Below are positions 8,103 to 9,368 of a stretch of 9,368 nt of DNA, in pieces. The DNA is from JAPUME01 sp964605715 (GTDB taxonomy: Bacteria > Acidobacteriota > Terriglobia > UBA7540 > JAPUME01): assembly GCA_964605715.1 (NCBI GenBank), contig CAZSDV010000068.1, positions 1 to 9,368 on the forward strand. Direction: 5' to 3'. Position 1 is the stretch's first letter; each line of letters begins with the position of its first letter. Under the pieces are notes generated by a model that saw only the letters and a list, made by a program, of their open reading frames with translations, made no database searches and was not told the DNA's origin. A program made the translations under genes and the position numbers.

Positions 8103-8116
8103 AAATTTTAAAATTT
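8103..8116. repeat. 14-bp A/T palindrome in the GWxTD leader
   Basis: AAATTTTAAAATTT is a perfect palindrome, with a further inverted motif TTTCC-C-GGAAA overlapping it (8114-8124). Both lie at or just after the expected transcription start of the promoter at 8130-8157. They could be a repressor site or a weak leader hairpin; A/T composition alone could also explain the first. Confidence 0.4.
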
Positions 8117-8129
8117 CCCGGAAAACCCT

Positions 8130-8157
8130 ATTATACTAGGGGGAGGCTGGCCGACAA
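8130..8157 (-). promoter_or_regulatory. Sigma-70-type promoter for the GWxTD / barrel operon
   Basis: The minus strand has a perfect TATAAT (-10, 8135-8130), a 16-base spacer and TTGTCG (-35, 8157-8152). GTTGTC with a 17-base spacer is the alternative. Transcription would start near 8123 and give a leader of about 100 bases. A second possible pair, TTGACT and TAACAT with an 18-base spacer, lies downstream in the leader. This is the strongest promoter match in the window. Confidence 0.55.
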
Positions 8158-8174
8158 CGCAATTTTTTGGGTGT

Positions 8175-8194
8175 CGGGACATTATAATCTCCCG
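8175..8194. repeat. 20-bp near-perfect palindrome after proline dehydrogenase
   Basis: CGGGACATTATAATCTCCCG pairs at 9 of 10 symmetrical positions. Its centre ATTATAAT contains TATAAT on both strands. It lies 7 bases past the proline dehydrogenase stop. There is no T run on either side, so it is not an intrinsic terminator. A dimeric regulator's binding site is a reasonable guess. Confidence 0.55.
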
Positions 8195-8201
8195 CCTCTA
8201 T

Positions 8202-9128
8202 TTACTGTTCACTGGGCTCGTAACGGAACAAGTTCCTGGCTACAAACCAAACATTTGCTGGGCGCTCCGCTAAACGCCGCATAAAGTACGGATACCACTC
8301 CCCTCCGAAGGGAATGTAAATCTGCACTCTATGCCCCTCCCTTACCCGCTGCTTGACTTGATCCCGTCGGATTCCGTAGATAAACTGAAATTTATAGCGA
8401 TCGGGCGGTAGTTTCTGGTGTCGAATACACTCCAAGGCGTGACTTTGTAGATCGTCGTTGTGAGTTGCAATGACAGGTTGATTAAATTCTTCCAGCAGCC
8501 AAGCAATTAATCGAGCGTACTTACGGGTAAGCTCACGTGAGCTCTGAATTGCAATCTGCCTCGGCTCCCGATACGCCCCCTTAACCAATCGAACTCGTGC
8601 GCCTAGTGGGCGCAACATCCCCAAATCTTCCTCTGTACGATGCAAGTAGGCTTGGATAGCAATACGAGTTCCCGGAAAATGCTTGAGGATATCCTTATAG
8701 ATCTCGATGGTGGCCTGCGTATATTTAGAACCCTCCATGTCAATCTCTAGGGTATTTCCTGCCTGGTCAGCCCGCCGGGCAACATTCAGCGCGAGAGCTT
8801 TGCACAATTCACGTTGCCAACCCAATCCTAATTGAGTAAGTTTGACTGAAATGCTTCCTTGTATTTTCCGTACTGACATCTGCTCTATTATCCGCTGAAA
8901 AGACAGTGCCATCTCGTCCACGTTAGCCTTTCCGGTCACGCTTTCCCCTAGGCGATTTATGGTAACTAAATTCCCTTGGGAATTCAGTTGTTCAGCCACC
9001 TGCAGGCACTCCCCCAGGTTACTTCCTGCCACGAAGCGTCGGACTAAGCCTCTGCTAATCTGGCTAGTAGTTGCAATATTTTGGGCCACCCTATTTGCTG
9101 AAAGAAATAAGAATAATCGACGGAGCAT
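8202..9128 (-). CDS. Proline dehydrogenase (monofunctional, FAD-dependent)
   Basis: Oxidises L-proline to 1-pyrroline-5-carboxylate, passing electrons through FAD, normally to membrane quinones; first step of proline use. 308 residues, the usual length of single-domain bacterial enzymes (about 300), without the DNA-binding or P5C dehydrogenase parts of PutA. The family motifs occur in order: INRLGESVTG, SVKLTQLG (Lys96), IDMEGS (Asp130), QAYLHRTE, RLVKGAYREP (180-189), ATHN, QFIYGIRRD and WYPYFMRRLAERPAN (Arg284/Arg285, expected proline-carboxylate ligands). All key residues look present, so the enzyme should be active. The ATG at 9128 is supported by AAAGG 4 bases upstream. No P5C dehydrogenase gene is visible nearby. 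Homologues are called putB or fadM in Bacillus; I give no symbol because I cannot choose. It is probably transcribed separately from the downstream envelope genes. Confidence 0.95.
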   Translation of the reverse strand: MLRRLFLFLSANRVAQNIATTSQISRGLVRRFVAGSNLGECLQVAEQLNSQGNLVTINRLGESVTGKANVDEMALSFQRIIEQMSVRKIQGSISVKLTQLGLGWQRELCKALALNVARRADQAGNTLEIDMEGSKYTQATIEIYKDILKHFPGTRIAIQAYLHRTEEDLGMLRPLGARVRLVKGAYREPRQIAIQSSRELTRKYARLIAWLLEEFNQPVIATHNDDLQSHALECIRHQKLPPDRYKFQFIYGIRRDQVKQRVREGHRVQIYIPFGGEWYPYFMRRLAERPANVWFVARNLFRYEPSEQ

Positions 9129-9188
9129 GGAACCTTTACATAGAGCTGGCTGGGGGATCTATTCCAATCTGAAACAGTGCAGATCTGC

Positions 9189-9218
9189 TTTAAAGCTTGA
9201 AATTAACTTAGCTGCCAA
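9189..9218 (-). promoter_or_regulatory. Candidate promoter for proline dehydrogenase
   Basis: The minus strand reads TTGGCA (-35, 9218-9213), an 18-base spacer and TTTAAA (-10, 9194-9189). The leader would be about 54 bases. The -35 is good and the -10 is mediocre. It lies in the 149-bp gap after the dehydrogenase/reductase stop, where a promoter is expected if the genes are separate units. Confidence 0.3.
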
Positions 9219-9260
9219 GCGGTGTTGCTATCACGAGGAAATTTAGCTGGCCTCCTGACG

Positions 9261-9292
9261 GCACAGGGAAATCCTCTTCAGATTCCCTGTGC
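9261..9292 (-). terminator. Strong hairpin across the stop codon of the SDR gene (terminator-like, no U tract)
   Basis: GCACAGGGAA (9261-9270) and TTCCCTGTGC (9283-9292) are perfect 10-base inverted arms. Two more pairs form after a single bulged base, leaving a 7-base loop. The UGA stop of the SDR gene falls in or beside the loop. On the minus strand the stem is followed by CGTCAGGAGG, not by a U run, so it is not a classical intrinsic terminator. A 3'-end stabiliser or Rho-assisted end is possible. Confidence 0.5.
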
Positions 9293-9368
9293 TAGGAAAC
9301 CGCCATCCACGGCTAGGATTTCACCTGCAACATAATTTGAGGCTTCGGAGGCTAGAAAGATAGCTGCA
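9278..9368 (-). CDS. Short-chain dehydrogenase/reductase, C-terminal fragment (5' part outside window)
   Basis: Only the last 30 codons are in the window. They encode AAIFLASEASNYVAGEIL followed by AVDGGFLAQGI and a TGA stop. This is the standard C-terminal end of NAD(P)-dependent classical SDR enzymes such as FabG, KduD or gluconate 5-dehydrogenase (FLAS...YVAGEIL.VDGG). The closing FLAQGI slightly favours the sugar/polyol-oxidising branch, but substrate and gene name cannot be decided from this fragment. It lies 149 bases upstream of proline dehydrogenase, on the same strand, with a stem-loop at its end, so it may or may not share a transcript with it. Confidence 0.85.
   Translation of the reverse strand, partial: AAIFLASEASNYVAGEILAVDGGFLAQGI

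Noticed and set aside
9203..9217. Possible sigma-54 promoter upstream of proline dehydrogenase (minus strand TGGCAG-N5-TTAA)
   Set aside because: The -24 half is good, but the essential GC at -12 is replaced by AA.
8959..9246. Plus-strand 95-codon open frame over the proline dehydrogenase 5' end
   Set aside because: It is antisense to a clear enzyme gene, with no family resemblance; treated as a shadow frame.

Overview
The window reads as a stretch of chromosome from a Gram-negative bacterium. Every supported gene is on the minus strand, so transcription runs from high to low coordinates. A GWxTD-domain secreted protein next to an outer-membrane beta-barrel protein with a carboxypeptidase-regulatory-like N-terminal domain, plus a PDZ-containing multi-membrane-span histidine kinase paired with a sigma-54-type response regulator, is a combination I associate most with Acidobacteriota. 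That placement is an inference from protein families, not from a marker gene. No phage, insertion sequence, CRISPR array, tRNA or rRNA was seen.

Layout in transcription order: (1) 9368-9278, the last 30 codons of a short-chain dehydrogenase/reductase cut by the window edge; a strong hairpin lies over its stop codon. (2) 9128-8202, a monofunctional proline dehydrogenase of normal length. (3) 8201-8020, a 182-bp gap with a palindrome just after the proline dehydrogenase stop, the best promoter in the window (perfect TATAAT), and an AT-rich palindromic leader. (4) 8019-6376, a secreted GWxTD-domain protein, followed 35 bases later (or with a 4-base overlap if a TTG start is used) by (5) 6340-4502, a predicted outer-membrane beta-barrel protein. 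These two appear to form an operon. (6) 4501-4147, a 355-bp very AT-rich intergenic region with no gene. (7) 4146-1321, a 941-residue hybrid-sensor histidine kinase with PDZ, ten membrane spans, GAF, PAS and kinase core, overlapping by 8 bases with (8) 1328-1, its sigma-54-activator response regulator, which loses its C-terminal DNA-binding tail at the window edge.

The kinase and regulator form a clear two-component system: receiver Asp55, kinase His730, Walker motifs and overlapping genes are all in place. The regulator has GAFTSA where the sigma-54 contact loop normally reads GAFTGA. The GWxTD/barrel pair looks like an envelope module of unknown function. The kinase places its PDZ domain outside the inner membrane, and the neighbouring barrel ends in a C-terminal Phe of the kind periplasmic PDZ sensors can bind. 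This suggests, without proving, that the two-component system monitors envelope state. No convincing sigma-54 promoter was found in the window, so the regulator's targets are probably elsewhere.
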